A stretch of 64,000 bases of DNA from PALSA-612 sp963755155 (GTDB lineage Bacteria; Actinomycetota; Thermoleophilia; Gaiellales; Gaiellaceae). Below the pieces are notes generated by a model. That model was not told the origin of the DNA. It did no database searches and saw nothing but the letters and a program-made list of their open reading frames with translations. Both the position numbers and the translations under genes were made by a program. Location of the stretch: NCBI GenBank assembly GCA_963755155.1, contig CAVWIV010000004.1, positions 330,112 to 394,111 of the forward strand, read 5' to 3'. This document shows positions 26,712 through 33,882 of this stretch, in pieces. Every line of letters starts with the position of its first letter. The first letter of the stretch is position 1.

Positions 26712-27995
26712 TCAGACCGGCCGAATGGTGACTCGGAGACCCGGGCTCGGGCGCCAGTGGTTCCAGTGGAGGCGCCCTCGTGTCGCCTGCCCGTCCCACT
26801 CCACGTCCCAGTCGAAGCCGCGTGCCAGCTCTTCGAGGACTGCGCGGCAGATCATCGTCGTGAGGCCGACTCCGACGCAGTGGTGCGGCCCCCAGCCGAA
26901 CGGTGAGTACTCGGACTGGCTGAACCGGCGTTCAGCGAAGCGATCGGGGTCAAAGCGCTCCGGATCCTCGAACACGGCTGGGTCGCGATGGCTCTCCCAG
27001 ACGCCGATCCGGAGCAACCAGCCCCGCGGGAGCCGGTGCCCTTCGAACTCGATGTCCTCTTCGATCCTGCGGTACAGGAACTCGCTCTGAGCCAGCCTGA
27101 GCGTCTCGAGCATCACTCGTTCCGCAAGGCTGCTGTCCGCGTTGCCGTTGGAGCGAGCCTCGTCGGCCAGCCGTTCACGCAGGTCGCGACCGGAGCCCAC
27201 CATCGCGAGCATCCAGCACAGGAGCCCCGCGACGTCTGAGGACGCATTCCGCTGGATGAAGAGGAGATTGTCCACGCAGGTGAGGTCCGGCAGCCGTGGG
27301 TCGAGCGCGACCATCGCACCGAGGGAGCCACCCGATTCGCTGCCTTCGCCGCATCTCAGCCGATCGACCTTCGCCTCGACGAGAGAGCGAAGCGCAGCGA
27401 GCGCCTCCCTCGCCTCCGGTGTGAGCCGTCTCGACGCGTTCTGCGCCGCGATCGCCGCGTAGGCAGCTGCGAACTCCTCGTAGGGCGGCTGGCCACGGAC
27501 GAGCCCGAAGAGCGTATGCGCGACGGAATCGTGTGCGATGCGTTGGAGGTAGGGCACGGGAGCGACACCGCCATTGAGCACGCAGTCGTCCGCCATGAGT
27601 CGTAGCTCGCGTCGTGCGACTTCCCGCACAACGGGTTCCGCCTCGTCGATCACGGATGGTCCGAGTGCCCTGCGAAAGATGGAGTTGTACTTACGGTGGT
27701 GGTCGCCCTCCATGTAGCGGAGCAGACCACCCGTGACGTCCTTCTGGTAACGAAGGGTCGTGCCCCCCAGAGAGTCCGCGTGCTCTCGCAGTAGCCGGTG
27801 TCCGCGCTCGAGCCCGACGACGCAGACGCTACGACGAAACTGCTGTCGCGTTCTGAAGACCGGACCGAGCTCCTGGGCGCGTTTGAGGTAGTACCGCCGG
27901 TCTCGGAGAGACTGAAGAGAGGATGCGATCGACAGCGATCCCGGCGGCAGGCGCCGACGCGGCCACTGAATCCCCAACACCGCCCAATCCTGCAA
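26712..27995 (-). CDS. Cytochrome P450
   Basis: 427 intact residues. The heme-binding motif is FGWGPHHCVGV with Cys373, and the ExxR motif is ETLR (297-300). The I-helix normally shows AGxxT, but here the region reads NASSDVAG, lacking the acid-alcohol pair, which may change proton delivery. The soluble bacterial class is suggested by the absence of a membrane anchor. No ferredoxin or reductase is adjacent. Its start is 38 bases from the divergent molybdopterin oxidoreductase gene. Confidence 0.9.
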   Translation of the reverse strand: MQDWAVLGIQWPRRRLPPGSLSIASSLQSLRDRRYYLKRAQELGPVFRTRQQFRRSVCVVGLERGHRLLREHADSLGGTTLRYQKDVTGGLLRYMEGDHHRKYNSIFRRALGPSVIDEAEPVVREVARRELRLMADDCVLNGGVAPVPYLQRIAHDSVAHTLFGLVRGQPPYEEFAAAYAAIAAQNASRRLTPEAREALAALRSLVEAKVDRLRCGEGSESGGSLGAMVALDPRLPDLTCVDNLLFIQRNASSDVAGLLCWMLAMVGSGRDLRERLADEARSNGNADSSLAERVMLETLRLAQSEFLYRRIEEDIEFEGHRLPRGWLLRIGVWESHRDPAVFEDPERFDPDRFAERRFSQSEYSPFGWGPHHCVGVGLTTMICRAVLEELARGFDWDVEWDGQATRGRLHWNHWRPSPGLRVTIRPV

Positions 27996-28033
27996 TCTTT
28001 TGCCCGTTACTGCGGCGGTAAGGTGATCGGCTC

Positions 28034-28645
28034 ATGGCCCTGTTCAGATCTCGCGCGGAGAAGAAGGTCGCCGACGCGGGCTACGACCCGGCGCGGCTGC
28101 CACCCGGCCAGTACATCACCGACAAGTGGCCGGTGCTTCACGCCGGGTCGGTCCCGGATACCGACCTCTCGACCTGGGACTTCCGCGTCTGGGGCCAGGT
28201 CGAGCACGAGGCTGCACTCTCATGGGAGGAGTTCAACGAGCTGCCGAGGGTCGAGGTCACGCAGGACATCCACTGCGTCACGCGCTGGAGCCGCTTCGAC
28301 GTCACGTTCAGCGGCGTTCCGTGGAGCGCGCTCGCCGAGCTCGTCGCGCCCAAGCCGACCGCGAACTTCGCCATCGCGCACGCCGAGCAGGGCTACACGG
28401 CCAACTCGCCGCTGTCGGCGCTCGAGGATCCGCTCGCCCTGCTCGCCACGCATGCAGACGGCGAGCCGCTGACGCCGGAGCACGGCGGCCCGCTTCGCCT
28501 CGTCGTCCCCGGCCGGTACTTCTGGAAGAGCGCGAAGTGGCTGCGCGGGATCGAGCTCCTCTCAGCCGACCAGCCAGGCTTCTGGGAGCGCTACGGCTAC
28601 CACAACGACGCAGATCCCTGGGCGGAACAGCGATACGGCTTCTAG
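28034..28645 (+). CDS. Sulfite oxidase-like molybdopterin oxidoreductase
   Basis: 203 residues. TQDIHCVTRWSRFDVTFSGV contains the molybdenum-ligand cysteine C81 and the pterin-binding arginine pattern of the sulfite oxidase/YedY family. The later WLRGIELLSADQPGFWERYGYHN is typical of the family C-terminus. No signal peptide, heme domain or dimerisation domain is present, so it is a minimal cytoplasmic member; substrate unknown. It is divergent from the P450 gene and ends seven bases before the cupin gene stop. Confidence 0.85.
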   Translation: MALFRSRAEKKVADAGYDPARLPPGQYITDKWPVLHAGSVPDTDLSTWDFRVWGQVEHEAALSWEEFNELPRVEVTQDIHCVTRWSRFDVTFSGVPWSALAELVAPKPTANFAIAHAEQGYTANSPLSALEDPLALLATHADGEPLTPEHGGPLRLVVPGRYFWKSAKWLRGIELLSADQPGFWERYGYHNDADPWAEQRYGF

Positions 28646-28652
28646 GGCTTCG

Positions 28653-29120
28653 CTACTGACTCTCGGGAGGTAGGTCGAAGCGAGCGATGATTCCGTCGTC
28701 GCCGCCTTCGGGCACCGGGCGTTCGGGATGGCGAGTCGCCACCCACGCGACTCCCCGCTCCGGGTAAGCGACAACGTCAGGAAATCGCTTGGACGAGATC
28801 GCGAGCAGCCGAACCGGCTCGTCCGTCGGGTTAAAGAAATCGTGCAGCCCTTCCGGGCCCTCAGGGAAGTACACGACATCTCCGGGCGAAAGCTGTTCCT
28901 CGCCCTCCGGAGTGCGCACGGTCGGTGTACCGGCGAGGACGAAGAACATCTCCTCGACGCCGTAGTGCATGTGCAACGGGCCTCCTGATGAGCCTGGCAA
29001 GAGCTCGCGCAGAGAGGCGCCGAGGACGTCCGCGCCAAACGTATGGCCGAACCAACGCTCGCGCACGTCGTCGCTCACCTGATCCCAGGGTTCGTCGGCC
29101 AAGAAGTTCAAGCGGTACAT
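28653..29120 (-). CDS. Cupin-domain protein
   Basis: 155 residues from ATG 29,120, chosen because GGAGGA is four bases upstream. The double-stranded beta-helix cupin contains HMHYGVEEMFFVLAG (cupin motif 1 with histidines and a glutamate as metal ligands) and PGDVVYFPEGPEGLHDFFN (motif 2 with the last histidine). The family includes dioxygenases, isomerases and sugar-binding proteins; the role cannot be deduced. It is transcribed leftward, converging with the molybdopterin gene. Confidence 0.8.
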   Translation of the reverse strand: MYRLNFLADEPWDQVSDDVRERWFGHTFGADVLGASLRELLPGSSGGPLHMHYGVEEMFFVLAGTPTVRTPEGEEQLSPGDVVYFPEGPEGLHDFFNPTDEPVRLLAISSKRFPDVVAYPERGVAWVATRHPERPVPEGGDDGIIARFDLPPESQ

Positions 29121-29398
29121 GGCTCCTCCGTTTCGCGGTCGCCGCGTGTTCGAGGAGCCTAGTTTGATGTGGGCGAGCGTCCTTCGGCTCTCCACGAGCA
29201 GGGCAGCTTGTAGCTGGTGCCAGGCACCAGTTACGTGTCTGTTCCAACTTCGTGCAAAGTTCGTTCTAGGCACGTCGGGTGGAAGTGGACGAGGGTGACG
29301 GCTGGGCCGTCATCCTCGCTACGGCAAACCGTCGCTCTACGAGCCAGCTTCGAATCACGGATCTCCGCCGCTGACCTGCGACCAGAAGAAGGGGGCTC

Positions 29399-29422
29399 GT
29401 GGGGAAACATGGTTTCCCCCAC
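29399..29422. terminator. Hairpin inside the inverted-repeat element
   Basis: GTGGGGAAAC and GTTTCCCCCAC form an almost perfect stem around a short ATG loop. The same stem, with the same GCCCCCTTCTT-type flank on the minus strand, occurs at 29,712-29,738, suggesting a duplicated structure. Confidence 0.5.
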
Positions 29423-29433
29423 GTAGAACGAGA

Positions 29434-29457
29434 AAGGGCCGCCAGTAGGCGGCCCTT
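29434..29457. terminator. Bidirectional hairpin inside the element
   Basis: AAGGGCCGCC and GGCGGCCCTT form a perfect ten-base stem with loop AGTA. It could act as a terminator in either direction, although no T-run is present. Confidence 0.45.
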
Positions 29458-29607
29458 CTGCCATCGAGAGGATGGGGAGGTGGGCAAAGTGATATCGGGC
29501 GACCTGCCCGATCCCTCGTACCCCGTTAGAGGGAACCGAATTGGCACGAAGTTGGAACAGACACGTAACTCGTGCCTGGCACCGAAGGCGTCGGACCCCC
29601 CAACGAC

Positions 29608-29634
29608 GAAGGTGCCGGCTAGGCCGGCACCTTC
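29608..29634. terminator. Hairpin between the element and groEL
   Basis: GAAGGTGCCGGC and GCCGGCACCTTC form a perfect twelve-base stem with loop TAG. With its neighbours this makes the intergenic block unusually rich in stem structures. Confidence 0.45.
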
Positions 29635-29711
29635 GCTAGAGCAAACGTCGCTCCGAGACCCCCTCTGTATCACCGCGCCAGTCGCCGACCGGCCACGTGA
29701 AGAAGGGGGCA

Positions 29712-29738
29712 CACGGGGGAAACATGGTTTCCCCCGTG
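29712..29738 (-). terminator. groEL terminator hairpin
   Basis: CACGGGGGAAAC and GTTTCCCCCGTG form a perfect twelve-base stem with a three-base ATG loop, immediately past the groEL stop on the minus strand and followed by CCCCCTTCTT. It is the likely end of the groESL transcript. Confidence 0.65.
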
Positions 29739-29741
29739 CCG

Positions 29742-31364
29742 TTACATCATGTCCGGCATACCGCCCGGCATACCGCCGCCGCCACCGTTCTTCTCCGGCG
29801 CCTCGGCGACGATTGCCTCGGTCGTGAGGATGTTCTTCGCGATCGACGCGGCGTTCTGCAGCGCCGAGCGCGTGACCATCGTCGGGTCGATGATGCCGGC
29901 CGCGACGAGGTCCTCGATCTCGCCGGTGTCGACGTTCAGGCCCTGGCCCTTCTTGGCGCGGCGGACCTGGTCGACGACGACGGAGCCCTCGAGGCCACCG
30001 TTGTACGCCAGCTGGCGGAGCGGCTCCTCGAGCGAGCGGAGGATGATCTGCGCGCCCGTCTTCTCGTCACCCTCGTAGGCGTCGAGCTTGATCGCAGAGG
30101 CCGCGTTGAGCAGTGCGACGCCGCCTCCCGAGCCGATGCCCTCCTCGAGGGCGGCACGGGTGGCCTTGAGCGCGTCCTCGACGCGGTGCTTCTTCTCCTT
30201 GATCTCGACCTCGGTAGCGGCACCCACCTTGACGACGGCGACGCCGCCGGCAAGCTTGGCCAGCCGCTCCTGGAGCTTCTCGCGGTCGAAGTCGGAGTCG
30301 GTGTTCTCGATCTCGGACTTCAGCTGCTTGATGCGGCCCTTGATGTCGTCGGACTTGCCGCCACCCTCGATGATCGTGGTCGTGTCCTTGTCGACGACCA
30401 CCTTGCGAGCATGGCCGAGCTGCGAGATCTTCGTGTTCTCGAGCTTGAGCCCCATCTCCTCGGTGATGACCTCACCGCCGGAGACGATGGCGATGTCCTC
30501 GAGCATCCGCTTGCGGCGGTCACCGAAGCCCGGCGCCTTGACGGCGACGGCGGTGAACGTGCCGCGAAGCTTGTTGACGACGATCGTCGCGAGCGACTCG
30601 CCCTCGACGTCCTCGGCCACGATCAGCAGCGGCCGGCCGGCCTGGATGACCTGCTCGAGCACGGGCAGGATGTCCTTGACCGCGCCGATCTTCTGGTTCG
30701 CGATGAGGATGTACGGGTCCTCGAGCACGGCTTCCATGCGCTCGGGGTCGGTGATCATGTACGGCGACAGGTAGCCCTTGTCGAACTGCATGCCCTCCGT
30801 GAACTCGAGCTCGAGGCCGAACGTCTGGCCCTCCTCGACGTTCACGACGCCGTCCTTGCCGACCTTCTCGATCGCGTCCGCAATGACGTCGCCGATCTCG
30901 CGCTCACGCGAGACGACGGTGCCGACGCGGGCGATGTCCTCCTTGCCGGAGACCTCCTTCGAGTTCTTCTTGAGCTCCTCGACGACCGCCTCGACGGCTC
31001 TCTCGATGCCGCGCTTGAGCCCCATCGGGTTCGCGCCTGCGGCGACGTTCTTCAGGCCCTCGCGGACGATGGCCTGTGCGAGCACCGTCGCGGTGGTCGT
31101 GCCGTCGCCGGCGACGTCGTCCGTCGAGGTCGCTGCCTCGCGGATGAGCTGCGCGCCCTGGTTCTCGAAGACGTCCTCGACCTCGATCTCGCGTGCGATC
31201 GTGACGCCGTCGTTCGTGATCGTGGGCGCGCCGAACTTCTTGTCCAGCACGACGTAACGACCCTTGGGACCGAGCGTCACCTTGACCGTGTCGGCGAGGA
31301 TGTTCACCCCGCGCTCAAGCGCGCGTCGGGCGTCCTCGTTGAACTTCAACTCTTTGTGAGCCAT
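29742..31364 (-). CDS. groL: 60 kDa chaperonin GroEL
   Basis: 540 intact residues. The ATP site GDGTTTATVLAQ, the conserved GGGVALLNA segment and the C-terminal GGM-type tail (GGGMPGGMPDMM) are all present. GroEL forms double seven-membered rings that fold client proteins with GroES. It is preceded by groS with a 25-base gap and belongs to the same heat-shock operon, with a hairpin terminator just beyond its stop. Confidence 0.98.
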   Translation of the reverse strand: MAHKELKFNEDARRALERGVNILADTVKVTLGPKGRYVVLDKKFGAPTITNDGVTIAREIEVEDVFENQGAQLIREAATSTDDVAGDGTTTATVLAQAIVREGLKNVAAGANPMGLKRGIERAVEAVVEELKKNSKEVSGKEDIARVGTVVSREREIGDVIADAIEKVGKDGVVNVEEGQTFGLELEFTEGMQFDKGYLSPYMITDPERMEAVLEDPYILIANQKIGAVKDILPVLEQVIQAGRPLLIVAEDVEGESLATIVVNKLRGTFTAVAVKAPGFGDRRKRMLEDIAIVSGGEVITEEMGLKLENTKISQLGHARKVVVDKDTTTIIEGGGKSDDIKGRIKQLKSEIENTDSDFDREKLQERLAKLAGGVAVVKVGAATEVEIKEKKHRVEDALKATRAALEEGIGSGGGVALLNAASAIKLDAYEGDEKTGAQIILRSLEEPLRQLAYNGGLEGSVVVDQVRRAKKGQGLNVDTGEIEDLVAAGIIDPTMVTRSALQNAASIAKNILTTEAIVAEAPEKNGGGGGMPGGMPDMM

Positions 31365-31389
31365 GTCTCTCCTCTGCTTCCTTTGCCTA

Positions 31390-31734
31390 CTAGGCCTTCG
31401 CCCCGGCCAACTCGCGCTTGCCCTTGGCCTTGGCCTTCTGGGCCACGACCTTGGCGAGCACGTCCGACTCGCGAAGGATCAGGTACTCGTCGGCGCCGAG
31501 CTTGACCTCGGTGCCGCCGTACTTCGAGTAGATGATCTCGTCACCCACGTCGACGTCCATGGGGATGTACTCCCCGTCCTCGTCACGGCCACCCGGGCCG
31601 ACCGCCATAACGCGGCCGCGCTGGGGCTTCTCAACTGCCGTGTCCGGCAGGACGATCCCGCTCGCCGTCGTCGCCTCTTCCTCGAGAGCCTCGACGATGA
31701 GCCTGTCTCCAAGCGGCTGCAGATCCATCCGCAC
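31390..31734 (-). CDS. groS: 10 kDa co-chaperonin GroES
   Basis: 114 residues with the GroES beta-barrel and mobile loop region (EEEATTASGIVLPDTAVEKPQ). It caps GroEL during folding. The start MRMDLQPLGDRLIV fits the family. It is the promoter-proximal gene of the groESL operon; the CIRCE operator lies 30 bases upstream. Confidence 0.96.
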   Translation of the reverse strand: MRMDLQPLGDRLIVEALEEEATTASGIVLPDTAVEKPQRGRVMAVGPGGRDEDGEYIPMDVDVGDEIIYSKYGGTEVKLGADEYLILRESDVLAKVVAQKAKAKGKRELAGAKA

Positions 31735-31763
31735 TCCTCCTCGCTACGACTTTGTGACACTTG

Positions 31764-31790
31764 TTGGCACTCGATTATCGAGAGTGCCAG
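31764..31790. promoter_or_regulatory. CIRCE operator of the groESL operon
   Basis: TTGGCACTC, a nine-base spacer, then GAGTGCCAG: an almost perfect CIRCE inverted repeat (consensus TTAGCACTC-N9-GAGTGCTAA). HrcA binds CIRCE to repress chaperonin genes. The site is between the divergent groS and Nudix starts. Confidence 0.9.
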
Positions 31791-31846
31791 ACCATTCTAC
31801 GAAGGTTGAAGCGGGTCGCGCAAGGAATCTGCGCAAGATTGTCACA

Positions 31847-32296
31847 ATGCCAAGTATGCGACGGGAGTTTTCTGCCGGCGGTGTCCTCGTGCGCCGGCTG
31901 CGCGGACGGTGGTGGCTCGCCGCTATCCGGCCCGGCGGCAAGCCCGAAGGCGTCTGGGCGCTGCCGAAGGGGCTGATCGACGCCGGAGAGCCGCCGGAGG
32001 CAACGGCGCTGCGGGAGGTGGCCGAGGAAACCGGCGCCACCGGGCGTCTCGTGGGAAAGCTCGGCGACGTCCGCTACACGTACACGTGGCAGGGCGAGCG
32101 CGTGTTCAAGGTCGTGAGCTTCTACCTCCTGCGCTACGGACGGGGCCGGCTCGGCGACGTTCCGCCCGAGCACGCCCACGAGGTGGCCGACGTCCGCTGG
32201 CTGCCGCTCGAGGATGCTCCGCGCCTGCTCGCATACGGCGGCGAGCGCGAGATGGCCGAACGCGCTCTCGCTGCGGTCGAGAGCGACGCTTTATGA
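31847..32296 (+). CDS. Nudix hydrolase
   Basis: 149 residues from ATG 31,847 (ATG 31,856 is an alternative). The Nudix box GLIDAGEPPEATALREVAEETGATG has the G-x5-E-x7-RE-x2-EE-x-G pattern. The N-terminus EFSAGGVLVRR is typical of diadenosine or NTP-acting members. It hydrolyses nucleoside diphosphate-linked compounds; substrate unknown. The gene is followed after 13 bases by an ASCH-domain gene. It diverges from groS. Confidence 0.9.
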   Translation: MPSMRREFSAGGVLVRRLRGRWWLAAIRPGGKPEGVWALPKGLIDAGEPPEATALREVAEETGATGRLVGKLGDVRYTYTWQGERVFKVVSFYLLRYGRGRLGDVPPEHAHEVADVRWLPLEDAPRLLAYGGEREMAERALAAVESDAL

Positions 32297-32309
32297 TCGC
32301 CCGAGCCTC

Positions 32310-32657
32310 GTGTACGCCCTGAACTTCTACTCCCCGATCGTCGCCGACCAGCTCCGTTCGGGACGCAAGACCGCCACCATCCGGCTCGGCGACAAGTCGA
32401 AGAAGTACAAGAAGGGGATGATCGTCCAGGTCCTCTGCGGGTCGCGCTACAGCCCGCGCGAGCGCGTGTTCGACGCGGTCATCGACAAGGTCGAGGTCAA
32501 GCGGCTCGGCGAGCTGTCTCCGAACGAGGTCGAGCACGACAACCCGGAGCTCCGCTCCACCGACCACATGGCCGAGTTTCTCGCCCGGCTCTACAACCGC
32601 GACGTCTCTCTCGACGACACCGTGACGCTCATCCGCTTCTCCGAGATTCGCTCGTAG
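32310..32657 (+). CDS. ASCH-domain RNA-binding-type protein
   Basis: 115 residues from GTG 32,310. The ASCH fold is indicated by RSGRKTATIRLGDKSKKYKKG, the lysine- and arginine-rich strand-turn characteristic of the family, and by later VEHDNPELRSTDHMAEF. ASCH domains bind RNA or act on modified nucleosides (YqfB-like amidohydrolase). The earlier in-frame codons belong to the Nudix gene. It probably forms a two-gene unit with the Nudix hydrolase. Confidence 0.8.
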   Translation: MYALNFYSPIVADQLRSGRKTATIRLGDKSKKYKKGMIVQVLCGSRYSPRERVFDAVIDKVEVKRLGELSPNEVEHDNPELRSTDHMAEFLARLYNRDVSLDDTVTLIRFSEIRS

Positions 32658-33391
32658 TTGGCTGAAGCGTTCCTCTGGGGATTGCTGGCCGGCTCGTCGC
32701 TCGTCATCGGCGGGCTCGTCGCGCTCACGGGCTGGGTCGGCAACCGCCTCCTCGGCTTGATCATGGCGTTCGGCGCCGGCGTCCTCATCAGCGCCGTCGC
32801 CTACGAGCTCGTCGCCGAGGCGTTCACGACCTCGGAGTCAGGCACCGCGGTCACGCTGGGGCTGTTCGCAGGCGCAGCCGTCTTCTTCCTCGGCGACGCC
32901 GCCATCGACCGCTTCGGCGGCGGAGAAGCGCAAGAGCATGGGCGGCGCCCAGGCCTCAGGCTCGCACTACGCGATCGTGCTCGGGATCGTTCTGGACGGC
33001 ATTCCCGAGGCAATGGTCATCGGCCTCGGCCTGCTCGAAGGTGTTGGCGTTAGCGCTGCAGTCGTCGCTGCCGTCTTCCTCGCCAACCTGCCGGAGGCGA
33101 TCGCCGCGACGACCGGGCTCCTCACGCGCCGGCTGGCGGCGCGGGAGGATCCTTGCTCTCTGGTCGGTCGTCGCGCTCGTCACGGCGCTCGCGTCGCTCG
33201 CCGGCTACGCGCTCTTCGACAGCGCTTCCGACAACGCCGTCGCGTTCGTGCTGGCGTTCGCAGGCGGCGCGGTGCTGACGATGCTCGCCGACACGATGAT
33301 GCCGGAGGCGTTCGAGCACGGCGGCAAGCTCGTCGGGCTCGCGACGACGCTGGGCTTCGCCGTTGCCTTCGCGATCACCGCCCTCGAATAG
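32658..33391 (+). CDS. ZIP-family metal transporter (two frameshifts)
   Basis: Three frames reconstruct a protein of about 245 residues with roughly eight membrane segments. The metal-binding helices contain DGIPEAMVIGLGL and NLPEAIAATTGL, the ZIP motifs with proline-glutamate pairs. Indels near 32,925 and 33,147 break the frame. ZIP proteins carry zinc, iron or manganese across the membrane. TTG at 32,658, immediately after the ASCH stop, is the probable start. Sequence error is the likely cause of the breaks. Confidence 0.8.
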
Positions 33392-33435
33392 AACCGTCGA
33401 TAGACTCGCCGTTCCCCGAAAAATAAGGAGACGAA

Positions 33436-33825
33436 ATGCTCGCAGCCGATTACCCGTTCATGGACATCCTGTGGACGATGCTGATCTTCTTCGCCTGGAT
33501 CACCTGGTTCTGGCTCCTGATCACCGTCTTCTCAGACATCTTCCGGCGCCACGACATCGGCGGCGGCGGCAAGACGCTCTGGATCATCTTCACGATCCTC
33601 ACGCCGTTCCTGGGCGTGTTCGTCTACCTCATCTCCCAGGGCAAGGGCATGGCCGAGCGCAACATGAAGTCGATGCAGGCCGCTCAGGCCCAGCAAGCCG
33701 ACTACATCAAGTCGGTCGCAGGCGGCGGCGCCGCCGATGAGATCGACAAGGCGAAGAGCCTGCTCGACTCGGGTGCCATCACCCAGGCCGAGTTCGACGC
33801 CATCAAGGCCAAGGCGCTCGCCTAA
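33436..33825 (+). CDS. PLDc_N/SHOCT-domain membrane protein
   Basis: 129 residues. Two N-terminal membrane segments (about 9-32 and 46-66) flank a PLDc_N-type region; the C-terminal 35 residues are a SHOCT domain (KSLLDSGAITQAEFDAIKAKAL). The start has AAGGAG seven bases upstream. SHOCT domains are short helical appendages found on envelope proteins. It begins the cluster that includes the sulfatase, DUF6325-like and formylglycine-enzyme genes; direct function unknown. Confidence 0.8.
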   Translation: MLAADYPFMDILWTMLIFFAWITWFWLLITVFSDIFRRHDIGGGGKTLWIIFTILTPFLGVFVYLISQGKGMAERNMKSMQAAQAQQADYIKSVAGGGAADEIDKAKSLLDSGAITQAEFDAIKAKALA

Positions 33826-33836
33826 TCGTCCAGTCG

Positions 33837-33864
33837 TCCCCGGGGGCTTCGCGGCCTCCGGGGA
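33837..33864 (+). terminator. Hairpin between the SHOCT and sulfatase genes
   Basis: TCCCCGG and CCGGGGA form a seven-base stem around a 14-base region that can pair further. It sits 12 bases past the SHOCT-gene stop and 19 bases before the sulfatase start, where it may attenuate or terminate transcription. Confidence 0.5.
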
Positions 33865-33882
33865 TCACGCCCAGGAGGATCA

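Larger units (their letters stand above)
29216..29583. repeat. 368-bp intergenic element bounded by 40-bp inverted repeats
   Basis: Positions 29,216-29,255 and 29,544-29,583 are inverted copies of a 40-base sequence, differing at one position by eye. Each outer end is itself a GGTGCC-A-GGCACC near-palindrome. The interior has two hairpins but no plausible transposase, so it looks like a miniature inverted-repeat element or an extragenic repeat. No flanking direct repeat is visible. Confidence 0.6.

Noticed and set aside
29231..29712. Short minus-strand frames inside the inverted-repeat element
   Set aside because: They run across hairpins and repeats and show no coding pattern.
29697..31505. 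602-residue plus-strand frame over groEL/groES
   Set aside because: It is fully antisense to the conserved chaperonin genes and shows no family motif.
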